This document shows, piece by piece, positions 1 through 11,870 of a DNA stretch of 64,000 nt. The notes under the pieces were generated by a model. That model saw nothing but the letters and a program-made list of their open reading frames with translations. It searched no databases and was not told the origin of the DNA. The first letter of the stretch is position 1. The number at the start of each line of letters is the position of its first letter. The position numbers and the translations under genes were made by a program. The stretch lies in contig OY292276.1 in assembly GCA_958496175.1 (NCBI GenBank), forward strand, positions 17,192,001 through 17,256,000, written 5' to 3'. Source of the stretch: Sisyra terminalis (taxonomy: Eukaryota; Arthropoda; Insecta; Neuroptera; Sisyridae).

Positions 1-1479
1 TCGCAATTATATTATTTATTTTTGCTCAAACTCTATCACAAATATTGTGAAATACGAAGTTACTCCTCTAATTAGTTGTTTCGCAATTGAGTGCCAGACG
101 AAACCTTTAGATAAATTTTTAAATATGGTAAATTCAATTTGATACATAGATGTATCAAATAAAATACCGCAGAATCTTTGAACATAGTTCCAACTTTGAT
201 TCTTGAATTTTACTTCTGTAATTTAACATTTAGTTATTCGTTACATGATGAGCAGAGAAGGAATCTATTCAAAAGTTTCAACAAGCATACTCTAGTACCG
301 CTTACACTTAAATATAAATTCCTTCTCAGCAAAACTGAATTTACAAGCAATGCGATAAATTTGTACACTATATATATATGGTTCTATAAATGATGGTTAT
401 AATTTACATAGATTGTAAGATAACTCTCAATATAATCATTAAAGTATGACTTTTCCATTTGACTTATTTCTCTAATATTTACCATCGTGTTACGTATAGT
501 TTATACTTTAAAATCGTATAGATTTAAAATAAAACATCGAATTTGAAATATACACATTTTTCTTTGAATTTTTACTTCAAAATTATTTAAAAATTTTAAA
601 ATAGCGACGTTTTTTTCTGAATCACAATCGAAATTACGTTTATCCTTTCATCCCCTTTTACCAATATGTTTAATTTCTCAACTCATTTTGCAAGAAAATA
701 ATATTTTTTGTATTTATATGAGTAATCGATATGATTACTAAAAATTTATATTAAACTTTATTTTTTAACTAATAAGCATCGATGCATATTTTGATGCTCT
801 TTTAGTTAAAACCAACATCGAAAGTGGCTTTCATTTTTAAGGCAATTCTTTTGAAATTTTTTCTTTTTTTTTTTTAATGTACATAAAGTACTCAATGTCT
901 TTTAACTTTAAAGATCGTTCTCAAAAGTCATTCAAAATCTTACGTATGTATTAGTTTCAGCAGATTTTCTATCGAAACCTAAACTTGAATTTAGCGCAAA
1001 AACTTACCGACATGAAAGTTTGGTTGAGCACTATATTTTTGTTGCAAATAGTTAAACTTAATTAACAGACTTTGGGAAAGTTAATGAAAGTCAACAAATC
1101 TGTAAATATTGTAGAAGTTGATCTCAACGTTCCTTTTTGAAAATTTAATTTCACTAATTAACAAATAACTGATTAATGATCGTATAGCTGATACTTGTAT
1201 TAAGTGATCAAATTAGAACTATGTATTTTACACATATTGTAGCGTTCATAGTTGGTTTTCGATTATCTTCGAAATTGGCTTTTTTTTCATTATTAGTTGG
1301 AAAAATATCATGGAAATTCATAAAATTACACGGTGTTTGAAATTTGTAAAATTTTATTACAACTCTAATGAATCCGTTGAAACTACCATTCCAGGAAATT
1401 TATGGCCAACAAAATTGTCCCACTGAACTTACTATATTTACCATAAATAAAAAAAAATTGGGACACATGGGAGAATTTG

Positions 1480-2205
1480 TAATATTTAGAACCAAATCCA
1501 TCAAAAATGTAATCATACTTCTGAAAGTATCGATGTCATGAACCAAAGTGTAAATGATAATCAGAAACAATCAATTCAACGTCGTTTTTTAGACCTTGAA
1601 TTTTCTTATGACTCCACTTGAAATATTCTTCATAGAGATTTGCATTACAATGTACATAAAATTCAGTTAACCTAAGAACTTAATTGGGTTTTAATGCTAC
1701 TAAAAATAAATTCACTTTTTATGGGAAAATCATATCTAGCGATGAAGTGCAATTCTGGTTAAATGGCTTCTTATATAAACACAAGTGTCGTATTTGGAGT
1801 AAAGAAAATTCACATGTTGTTTACGATGGTTTTTTAGTTTATGGTCTGTAGTTGTTATTGAGTCAATTGGATATAGACATGATATTGTAGTTACCGTTAA
1901 TGAATACCTAAGATGGATGATTTCCACCATAACAATAAAATGGTTCCAACAAGATGGTACAACCTGCCATATATTTCAAAAACCAATCAATTTATTGAGG
2001 GAAAAATTCCACAACGGTATAATTTCCATAAATTCCTATCTTAACTGGCCACCATTATTCTAAGATATAACTATATTGAGCTTTTTCTTTGGAGCAATTC
2101 AATTTTTTTTTTATAAACCAAGAACAGATCAACGAACTTAAACCTAGAGTTATTCGTGTTATCGCTGAAATAATTCTAGATTTCTATTACTGAAATTTGA
2201 CGTTT
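1480..2205 (+). pseudogene. Decayed IS630/Tc1-mariner superfamily transposase, copy 1
   Basis: Frame-hopping translation on the + strand gives a helix-turn-helix linker portion (VNDNQKQSIQRRFLDL) near 1550-1600, a catalytic-region piece (SDEVQFWLNG, then CRIWSKENSH) near 1740-1810, and the second catalytic segment (WFQQDGTTCHIF) near 1945 followed by a NWPP-like motif near 2045. The order and spacing match the DDE transposase common as dead copies in insect genomes, in which the D of QQDG is the second catalytic Asp. Stops and frameshifts are scattered throughout, so it is dead. I could not find terminal inverted repeats. The family call rests on motif order seen by eye. Confidence 0.7.
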
Positions 2206-3364
2206 TAGATTCAAATTTTTAAGAAAAATTATTTATAATTTATATTTATATATTTATATATTAATTTATAATTTATAATTTATAAATGACCGTAAATCGC
2301 TTTAGTCAAAATATCATGAACCCATGAAATTTTAAATAAGTGTTAATATCTTATACCGTTTTAATTTGGTCTCATATTTAAAATTTTAATAAATTAAAAT
2401 GAATCTAGAATAGAATCTACACTAAATTTATTAGCAAATTTTATACCCAATTTTCTAGGTACTAGAGAAAAGCTGGCTATTCAATTTGATGGATCAATAT
2501 CATATCTTTTTGATAATATTCCTACCTTTCAATGTTTCAATAAATAACTGCAAATTTTCTAAATACTGAAACTTTACATTCTCTCTTTTTATTTTAAGGA
2601 TATAAAATGTTTTTACTTCCGATCTGTAGTTTCTTGAATTTCTTAAATAATTGTTATAATTTTAAACATTAACTGAAGTATATTTGACTTTTACATATAT
2701 TTACGTCAAAACTAAAACACTGCAATAAAAGCAGCTTGAATTTAAACTTGCATACTTCTTCATTTTAATTAATCATTGACGTGTTTTTTATTATGTTATC
2801 TTGACATTTTATTTTAGCTTCTATTTCTTTTCTGACCGAGCTTGTTTCCGGTGGTTGAAGGATTAGCCGACGCAGTTTCCTGTGTTGTCTCCAGGGAGTG
2901 TCCGATTATTCTTACAGTCTTCTTGTACCTAAATCCTGTTGAGAACAATTTTCATGGAAGCTCCTTCAGTGATCCCTTTAATAGCTTGTATATGTGGAAA
3001 TATTTTTTTATAAAATCGAAACCATGCTCTTTGAAAACAAAATCAAACAAAATTGAACTTTTGTTTTCTTCAATACTCTCCTTAATTTTAGTATATCACT
3101 AATATTCTTATTTTAAAATTAATAAGTTGTAGAATAATTGGATTTAAGTCAAAACAGGAACTAATTAATACAATAATGTTATTGTACTTATTATTTGTCC
3201 TTTAGGAGAATACATATAGTAAAAGGTTGATCCAATGAAATGCAGGAAAATAGAGTTCACTTTGATAGAAATGCAATATTTATTGTCTATCATCTATACA
3301 TTATTTTGTTAGTTGAATGTTTGGCATTTAAGAAGACCACATTAAAGTACACTATAAAAATGGT

Positions 3365-3990
3365 GAAAAAATATAAAATCACGTTTTGAACTCTTTATGA
3401 TTACTTTGGTCGGCAATACCACCCAAATGAAAGAATTGGTCATTTGGTCCGCAAATTTGAGGATAAAGATACTATTTAAGATGCACCCAGGTCTGGTAGA
3501 CCGAAAACTGTTCGCATTCCGAAAAACATTGCTGTTGTAAAGCAAAGTGTGAAAGATGATCCACAGAAATCATCTACAGGAATTTGGACCAGTTTGTTGC
3601 GAATAATGCACAAAGGCTATTTTTATATTAAATTGGTGGAATTGATTTAGATAGTGTTTATCTTTAATAAGACAGTGCAACTTGCCACTTTACACGTGAA
3701 AATATTGACGAAAATCGTTTTATTTCGCGTAACGGAAATGTGAATTGACCTGCAATATCATACGATGTATCACCATTGGACTTATTTTCATAGGCATTTT
3801 TGAAGATCAAAGTTTACGATAATAAGCCAGCCACTATTGAAAATCTTAAAAAATATCATTGTCGAAATAAATACGATGGAAACGTTTTTATTGGCAGATG
3901 TGATGAAAATTATTGACTATAGAATCGATGTATGGAAAACTATTTGTGGGAAATATTTGAAAGATATAATTTTAATATATAAATGGCATT
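3365..3990 (+). pseudogene. Decayed IS630/Tc1-mariner superfamily transposase, copy 2
   Basis: Same family as the copy at 1480-2205 but retaining a different part. The N-terminal helix-turn-helix reads FGRQYHPNERIGHLVRKFED, then a linker DAPRSGRPKTVRIPKNIAVV near 3480-3535. The centre of the transposase is missing. The catalytic region resumes near 3660 with a decayed second-Asp segment (DSATCHFTREN), then ISRNGNVN and a degraded PLDLF motif, followed by VYDNKPATIENLKK. Several in-frame stops make it non-functional. The internal gap suggests a deletion derivative. Confidence 0.75.
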
Positions 3991-5008
3991 GATAAACCTT
4001 CAAACTAAAGTACCCAACTTTGTGCAAAACTAAAAATGTATAGTTTTTAATTTACATTTACTTTCCTGCGCCTCATTTGATCAACGCCATATACACTGAA
4101 AATATGAGATTAAATACTTTCCAACATCTATAGATGTAAAAATAAAATTCTAATGTGGACTATTAATACCACTGTATTATGACCGAAATTTAAAAATAAA
4201 TGGAAGAATTTTATTTTTAAATTTAAAATTAATTATTTGAATTTATAAAAAACCTTGCGGTACTTGGTACTTAAACACATGCAATTAATCATACAACATT
4301 TATTAAATACAAACGTGTAAAGTTTCAGTTTAGTAGGTGATATACATTTTTCATTTGCCGAGTTTAAACAGTCTAGCTTTTTGGTAAATGGAAGCTTTTT
4401 ATAAACGCAATTCGAGTATATTGAAGAAACTATGTATTGTTTAACAACGACATATACTGAATTGTTTACTGAAATTTAATTACTATCTTTTTAATAATTG
4501 CTGAATTTGTTTAACGATTTTACTCTGTTTAAATTGACGTTTATTTTATAAAATTTAGTTTTCCGACTACAAATGAATATCAAATAAAGAATTTGATTTC
4601 AAATATTTAACTAGATTTAAAATTTTAGTAATTCCAGCAGGTAATTATCGAATTTTATCCGCATTTAAAAATAGAAGCGCTTTGAATATTTTTATGAAAG
4701 TAATTAGGTCAGGTCAGTCAATTTTAGCTCTTACTAATTGAAATATTTTGGTTGATGGTCTTTTAATACAAATTCACTAATCAATAACATTTTTTTTTAT
4801 CCAATTAACGATTTACCTTTATATGTTTTATCGTTTATACATTGCAATAAAGTTAAGTTACCAATTAATTAATTGAGGGCAAATATTTAATTTTGCGTAG
4901 CAAACAAAAATAAATAAACACATAATTCAGGAAAAATGTTGTAAAAATACCAACAATTTTCACGATTCATTGGTTCGAAATTAAAATGGATTTTTTTCCT
5001 TCTTTCAG

Positions 5009-5220
5009 GCCGTTCACATGATAAGTCATTCACGCTTTTCCGACTCGGGCAGCATTCATCTGCGGGTGTGAAGGCATTTGCTGAAACAGGACGGTCCGAT
5101 ATTCTGGAACAGCAAACGCAGGGGGAATTCGGGATTTACGACGAATTCAATGCACCTCCTATTCAAACTGGCGCTGGTCGTACAGAAGCCGAGTTCTTTG
5201 TTGATGGTAATCACTCCAGG
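5009..5220 (+). CDS. mspo: M-spondin (spondin-2 type), first visible exon: Spondin_N, N-terminal part
   Basis: First of six visible exons of a secreted extracellular-matrix protein; in Drosophila M-spondin is found at muscle attachment sites. The exon starts two bases into a codon after a pyrimidine-rich CAG acceptor and ends at AGG before gtatgt. It encodes 70 full codons beginning RSHDKSFTLFRLGQHSSAGV and ending VDGNHSR, the conserved Spondin_N core (family pattern: GRSHDKS, LFRLGQ, SAG, AE.G). Joined in phase, exons 5009-5220, 16917-17021, 22182-22361, 47726-48000, 52144-52319 and 56761-56957 give 381 residues up to the stop: Spondin_N about 1-166, charged linker about 167-317, one TSP type 1 repeat about 318-375. 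The signal peptide and first part of Spondin_N lie left of the window. A single TSP1 directly before the stop argues for M-spondin/spondin-2 rather than F-spondin. NHS at the exon end is a possible N-glycosylation sequon. Confidence 0.88.
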
Positions 5221-6044
5221 GTATGTTGCCAACCATTTTCCTGTTGTATAGTAATTAGCCAACTTGCTTTAGTCGTTCTTTGAAAACATCGCCGCCAGTT
5301 AGACGGCAATTGTAACGTAAAAAGCTTGATAATTACCTATTTATGTAACAAATACTTTAATATTTATTTATTTCAAATACACTTACTGCAAAAGCTAGTC
5401 AAACATATAAATAAAAAGACTTTGAAAATCATTTGTCATGTATTCGTATATAACTTAAATAAACAGCGATTGATGCAGAAAATAAACATTTTTTGAATAA
5501 ATATTTGTTCTTTGCTGTCGCATTGTTATCGTTTTTGTTAAAATAACTCCATTTTTCTCGATGCAGTTTCATTTTTCAAGTATTTCGTTGTATCTTTCAA
5601 AGCATGCATCTTATTTCATAGTCAATTGAAGATAAAGTATGCAAAAATTATCATTTTAATAGTTTTAAAGTTTTTAAATAGTTAATAACATTTTTCTTGA
5701 GGAAATTGCTTTTACTACGAAAGTCCACAGTACATGTAGTAAGAAGTCTACGTAAATGATAAATAACAGTACCATTAACTGCCTTAAAAATCGATTTTTT
5801 GTCTAAGGTGATTATTTAAAATTGACAATCAGGCTTTTATCGAAAACTATAAGGTTCCCTTTCTTAGTTATTAAAAATTTCCTAATGATACAATCCAAGC
5901 GTTGGTATGTTTATTATACCGAAAAAAGTTAATGAGTTAACCCAAAGTAATTAAGAAATTAAGTATTAAAGGTAAAATGTTATCCAAGAATTACGACAAT
6001 CTTGAAATTAACAATAGAACTATGTAAAACTTAATATAATTGTG

Positions 6045-6632
6045 TGTATGTGTGTCGGTCTCCTTTAAGTATTAACAGAAACAAGAGAAGAATCCATAGT
6101 TTCCTTTTTAGGAATATTATTTCATATAATAAACATGTCACAAACATTAAAGGCTGGTATTTTTACTTTTGGATAGATAGTCTATATCCTTAAAATAGCT
6201 TTTTATAGATAAAAATGTATCTGTTAGATAAATTCTACACTTATAACTCCTTTTAGAAGGGAATATTCATGTTTTCTCTATCCTCTGGTTAAACTTTTAT
6301 CAGGAAGATAAATGTATGTGTTTCGGTCTTGTAAAATTCTTATCACAACTAAAAGAATAATCCATAATTTCCTTTTTAGTAATATTATTACAAATATTGA
6401 ATCACATAATAAACCCAACAAAAGAACTTACAACAGCTAATCATGCAACACTTAAACATTAAGGGCTGGTATTTGCACTCTTGGATAGATAGACCAAATC
6501 CTTAAAATAGCTATTTTATAGATAAAATGTATCTGTTAGATAAATTTTACACATATCACTACTTTTAATAGAGAGTACTCATGTTTTCTCTATCCTCTAG
6601 ATAAGCTTTTATCTGGAAGATAAATGTAACCA
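6045..6632. repeat. Tandem duplication of a roughly 270-320 bp unit
   Basis: Unit A (about 6045-6310) and unit B (about 6311-6632) align end to end. Both start with a GTATGTG.GT.TCGGTCT-like stretch, contain CCTTTTTAG.AATATTATT, GGCTGGTATTT and TTGGATAGATAG, then TGTATCTGTTAGATAAATT, and end with CTCTATCCTCT and GGAAGATAAATGTA. Unit B has about 45 extra bases in the middle. The units are diverged, so the duplication is not recent. No coding potential was seen. A tandem MITE insertion is possible, but I could not define termini. Confidence 0.7.
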
Positions 6633-8379
6633 CTTAATTGTGAAAATACGCACTAACTAGTTAATATTCTTGGAGTATTCAGTTACCAACTCATATTTAC
6701 TTCTTAGCTAGGTTCAAAAGAATCTCTGAAGTGCCAATATCTTTATACTGTAGTGGATCCAATATTTTCGTTGCGGAGGACTTTGATCTTGCAAAGAGTA
6801 GTTTATTGTTTTATAAAGATAAACAGTAAAAAAAAAACATCCAAAATTTTATTTTTCTTATGGCATATCTGTTATCTTACAACTAAGTCAAATTATTACT
6901 TCCAAATGGGATGGGAAATCCTTGAACCACTCAGTTCTCCTTCCTGTATTCGCCAGTATTGTCGCAAATATAATTAAAATATGTATGTAATTGTAGCTTT
7001 TAAGTTATGTCCTATTGGTTTTTGTATAACGATGGTGAGCTTTTATTTTTTTGCACAGTTTAAAAAACGTAATAGTATAATAGTAGAAGGTTTTTTTGTT
7101 TAAAATTGTTCAGTTATGTTTAATAAAATACAATAAACTAATTTACCATACATATATATTTCTTTGTCTTTGACATTTCTCCAAAATTTTAATTTTACAA
7201 TGTGAAAATGTTAATTTTTTTTTGAATTTTAAGGAAACATTAAGGAGTTAACAATCCATAACAACATTTACTTATTACTCTTTTAAAACGATAGATACGT
7301 ATAAAGTTTGTATAAAAAGATTTTTTTTTGTTCTTTTTGAATCGTGTGAAATCAAATTCGTGTAAAAAGGGAATTAGGTGTACTGTAATTAGCATCAAGC
7401 TTAATATTTATTCAAGGCTCTATTTTTTTTCGTATTACGTTTTATCACTTTTCAACGACCAACTATATATTTGTAAACTTTCTTCCCCTTATTGTTATTT
7501 CATTGTTTATTTTTCAATCCCAGCCACTTATACATAAATTTGGCATCATCGTCGATTTGTTGATATTTTTTAGATATATTTTTATTATATATATACTAGC
7601 TGACCCGGCAAACTTCGTAGTGCCTAACAGGAATTGAGCGTAGTGTTTTTTATGAACGAATATTTTAGCTACTCTTAATTTATAATTTTAATAACAAACT
7701 AATACGAATACAAATATGAAGTTCAATATTTAATTAGAACAATATTATATAATAATATTATATTATACAATGGGAGTAAAAATTATTAATAAAAAACAAC
7801 AAAAAAATGTCTACAATTCATTTAATTTATTGAAGCTATGAATTTTGGTGCATGCATTGCCCTCAGATTGATTCTCCTCATTGAAGCACGTTGCCATTAC
7901 ATTGACATACGATTTGTCAAATTAAATATCTTAAATATACTAAATAAAGTCAGGTTATTTAAATCATTTTTTAACTAAAAAATTACTGGTCTGATTTTGA
8001 TGATTAATGATTAGTTCAATTCACCATCGCTCCAAATAGCAGAGTAACTATTAACATATCTTAATAATACACGGAAAAATATGAATAAAATCAGTTTTTA
8101 AATAATTAGGCTTGGAATTTTCCGTAGTTGGCAGTTCACGTGACCCACACTTTGATGTCAATGCTGTCAATTTCATATTGGCTATAACTCTTTCTTAAAG
8201 GCATATAACGATAGTTATTGAAAGATCTATCTTCGCATTGACTCAATATGTTTCGAAAGCGCAATGATTTTATTGTTGGTGATTTCCCCCAACAGTGCCA
8301 AGTATTCCAAGATGGAATTCTACCAATAAAATAAATACTTGCTTAAAATCATAAAATCTATGGCACAATGTGAAGAAAT

Positions 8380-9480
8380 TTCAGTTGGAGACATGAGGCA
8401 TGCGTTGTGGAATGATCAATCTGCTGAAAAATTTCCCAAGCAAATGTTGAATATCGGTAATAACCATGTTCCTGTCAACGAATCGAGCGTATTAATTTCA
8501 TTTCCTTTGAATTTTTGGGATTTCGTCTCATTCAAAATTTTTACATAATTGCTAGCTTTTTCACAAAACCGCTGAATAATGTTTTCGTAAACTTAATTTG
8601 AATAAAAATTCAAACAATGAACACGGTCATTTATTAATTTCTTGGAGAAATCATCAGCCGAAGGATCGTTCAGCAATACAATTTTCTTGTTTTCTTCCAT
8701 CTGAAGTTTATTTATATGGTACCAGATATTTGATAATTTAAAGCAAGCATTTATTTTATCGACAGCAGTGGATCCTTAATGTCTGAAGTTGTCCACTGTA
8801 TGGAAATATTTAAAAACAATCAAATTAAACTCGAAAATGTAATTCGAATTGCAGAATAACTAATTTAGAAAAGTGTTTCCAAACAATTTCTCGATATTGG
8901 TAATGGCAAAATTTCTGTTGACACATCACCTGCATACATTACAATCTTTGCCAATTTTGTCACTTTACTAAATCAAAGACCGACCTCATCGAGAGGGTGT
9001 TCCCAAACTTGGTTACAAATTACAAAAATCATGTTTAGTTGAGAGAACGTGTTATATTGACCCCAAAAAACGTTGTCAACGAAAATTATATTAATGAAAT
9101 AGATAGTTCAGATTCAAAATAGGAAAACTGGCGAATTAGAGACCTGCAATTCGGTTGATTGCGTTACTAATAAAGATGATTATGGATAGAATTTTTAAAT
9201 TCGCTGAAATTCTCCGGGTTACCGCCTCATAATCCAATTAAAAATTGGATCAATAATCCTTATGTTGTGCAATGTATAGATCAACCACGTTTTGGTCATA
9301 GCACCCGACTTGCGGTTAAAAAATTAATGAACAACCTTATCGAAGTTACAAATTGTATTGAAAATACAAAGCAGAAGACATTTTGATTCCACATATCTCA
9401 GTTTTCCGAACGACGTGTCGTGTGACTTTAATCGACTACAATTTTCTGCATTTTCAGATACCTCCGTAATTTTTGGACAA
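8380..9480. pseudogene. Shuffled fragments of a Helitron Pif1-like helicase
   Basis: Three helicase pieces lie in mixed orientation. On +, about 8395-8545 reads NDQSAEKFPKQMLNIGNN. On -, about 8790-8630 reads KINACFKLSNIWYHINKLQM followed by NDPSADDFSKKLIN, the segment that precedes the first piece in family members. On +, about 8880-9070 reads SKQFLDIGNGKISVDTS, then VFPNL and ERVILTPKN, and continues at about 9190-9350 with FLNSLKFSGLPPHNPIK and TRLAVKKLMNNLIE. These are C-terminal SF1B helicase motifs of Helitron RepHel proteins. Frameshifts and stops are frequent. The largest + segments run against the element's own orientation, which implies internal rearrangement. Confidence 0.75.
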
Positions 9481-10004
9481 TGATTCGTTTTATTGTTTAT
9501 GTTTACGGATTATGAATACAACGCCTATCAATTTCTGTATCTGTATTGCTCATAAAATACATTTGTAAGATTTGATGATCTAGTAGTGGTCTAGTAGTGG
9601 ATACCTAGTAGTGGTAACAGCGCTTCCAGTAAGTGATAAATTTGTTCTTGTCTGCATTTGTTAAGGATTTTCTTAAATTATTTGAAAAATAAAAATTAAT
9701 TTAAATGTTATCCAAAAATTATTATGGAATTATACCTTGAAGGAGAACATGAATTTATCCAGCACAATATGCGTTGCCCCAAACGACGTCGTTTGTAATC
9801 AACTGTTATATTTTTGAGTTTTGGTCCAGAAATTTTTAGAATCATTTCGTAGCCTATAATCTAATGAGCGTAACGGATCTGGTGATGGGACCAATTGTCG
9901 CAATTTTACTTTTCCACCAGCTCAACATAACCCAGTATATTCACAGCTGTAGTTATGGTTGTTTAGAAGTGCGGTGGGGAAAATGAGAGTGAGGGCGGTT
10001 TCCT

Positions 10005-10805
<801 letters not shown>

Positions 10806-10859
10806 TATCTTCTATACTAACTTTTCTTCGGTATTTAGAACTATTTGAAAACCAATTGT

Positions 10860-11085
10860 TGTTATATGACAAAAAACTGCTTACATAATGCTTTTTAGCA
10901 GAGTATATAATTGCTCCAGTTCACAATTATTAGTTCATAAAAATTAGATTTTAAAAAGTTTGATTGTTGAAAAACAAATAAAAATTAAAAACCGCCTCTA
11001 TGGTATTTGGTATAAGTACCTACTACTTAAACTTTCATACTAATTAAGTGAAATGACGTTATTTAAAATGCTGTAGTTAAAATTA
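10860..11085 (+). repeat. Third, diverged copy of the palindrome arm
   Basis: This segment repeats the right arm in direct orientation: GACAAAAAACTGCTTACATA, TATATAATTGCTCCAG, TTAGTTCATAAAAATTAG, ACCGCCTCTATGGTATTTGG and TTAAGTGAAATGACG occur in the same order. It has substitutions and a deletion of about 45 bases that removes the GGTTCATAAAAAAAAG portion. It is clearly older than the split between the two matching arms. Confidence 0.85.
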
Positions 11086-11807
11086 TATAACAAAAACAGA
11101 AACTTATTATTAATTTATTCTTTATTTTTTAATTACACTTAGTAAATTCAAAATTTCGATTGTTGATTAACTCTACATTTTCTCAAAGAAACTTAATCAC
11201 CCCAATTCACTCTTTTAGGGCAGGAATTTTAAAAAAAATATATTTTCTCATGCCTACTTCTTATAAGGAATACACCGAATATTAAAATTTTATCTGGCAA
11301 AGGAGATATATAATTACACGATTTTATGTATGCACGGTTTTTAAAACGTATTTACTTTAAGCTTTATTAAAATAATTATTTTTTTTACTACTACTGTTAC
11401 TTTTTTCGTTAATATTTCGTTAAAATAGGGGTTGATCGTAGAAGGGTGAAAATTAAGAGTAATATGATTTTTTTGTTATTCTAAGTCATGACAAAATAAA
11501 AATCTAGCCAAAAAAATTAAAGTTTTTAATTAATAAAAAAATAAGGGTTGATCATAGAGGGGTGAAAATTTAGGGTTGTATGTATTTTTGTATGATGTAT
11601 CATAAAAAAATAAAAACAAAAAATTTTATCCAAAAAATAAAAAAAAATATTTAAGGGTGGACCACCCTTACCATTTAGGGGGATGAAAAATAGATGTTGT
11701 CCGATTCTCATGCCTACCGAATATACATAGAAAATTTTATGAAAATCGGTCGAGCCGTTTCGGAGGAGTTTAGCAACGCACCCCGTGACACGAGAATTTT
11801 ATATATT

Positions 11808-11810
<3 letters not shown>

Positions 11811-11869
<59 letters not shown>

Positions 11870-11870
11870 A
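11811..11870. repeat. (TA)n microsatellite next to the Helitron 5' end
   Basis: Nearly pure TA dinucleotides begin directly at the Helitron boundary and continue for about 55 bases, followed by imperfect TATAATCTATA sequence to about 11915. TA-rich sequence also flanks the other Helitron end (7575-7595), consistent with insertion into an AT repeat. Confidence 0.9.

Larger units (their letters stand above)
1..5008. other. Non-coding DNA upstream of the first visible M-spondin exon
   Basis: This is probably the 3' part of an intron, because the exon at 5009 begins in mid-codon after a good acceptor. I looked for the missing start of Spondin_N (a WS-rich segment before the GRSHDKS-like motif) and for a signal peptide exon, and found neither. 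The recognisable content is two decayed IS630-like transposase copies, listed separately. A slightly GC-richer patch at about 2830-2960 is unexplained. The rest is plain AT-rich sequence. Confidence 0.6.

Noticed and set aside
2810..2960. GC-richer patch with a + open frame and minus-strand protein-like text
   Set aside because: It does not contain the missing Spondin_N start or a signal peptide, and I could not match it to an element family. It is left unnamed.
5056..5262. Minus-strand open frame over the first M-spondin exon
   Set aside because: It is the antisense shadow of a well-supported exon and has no family resemblance.
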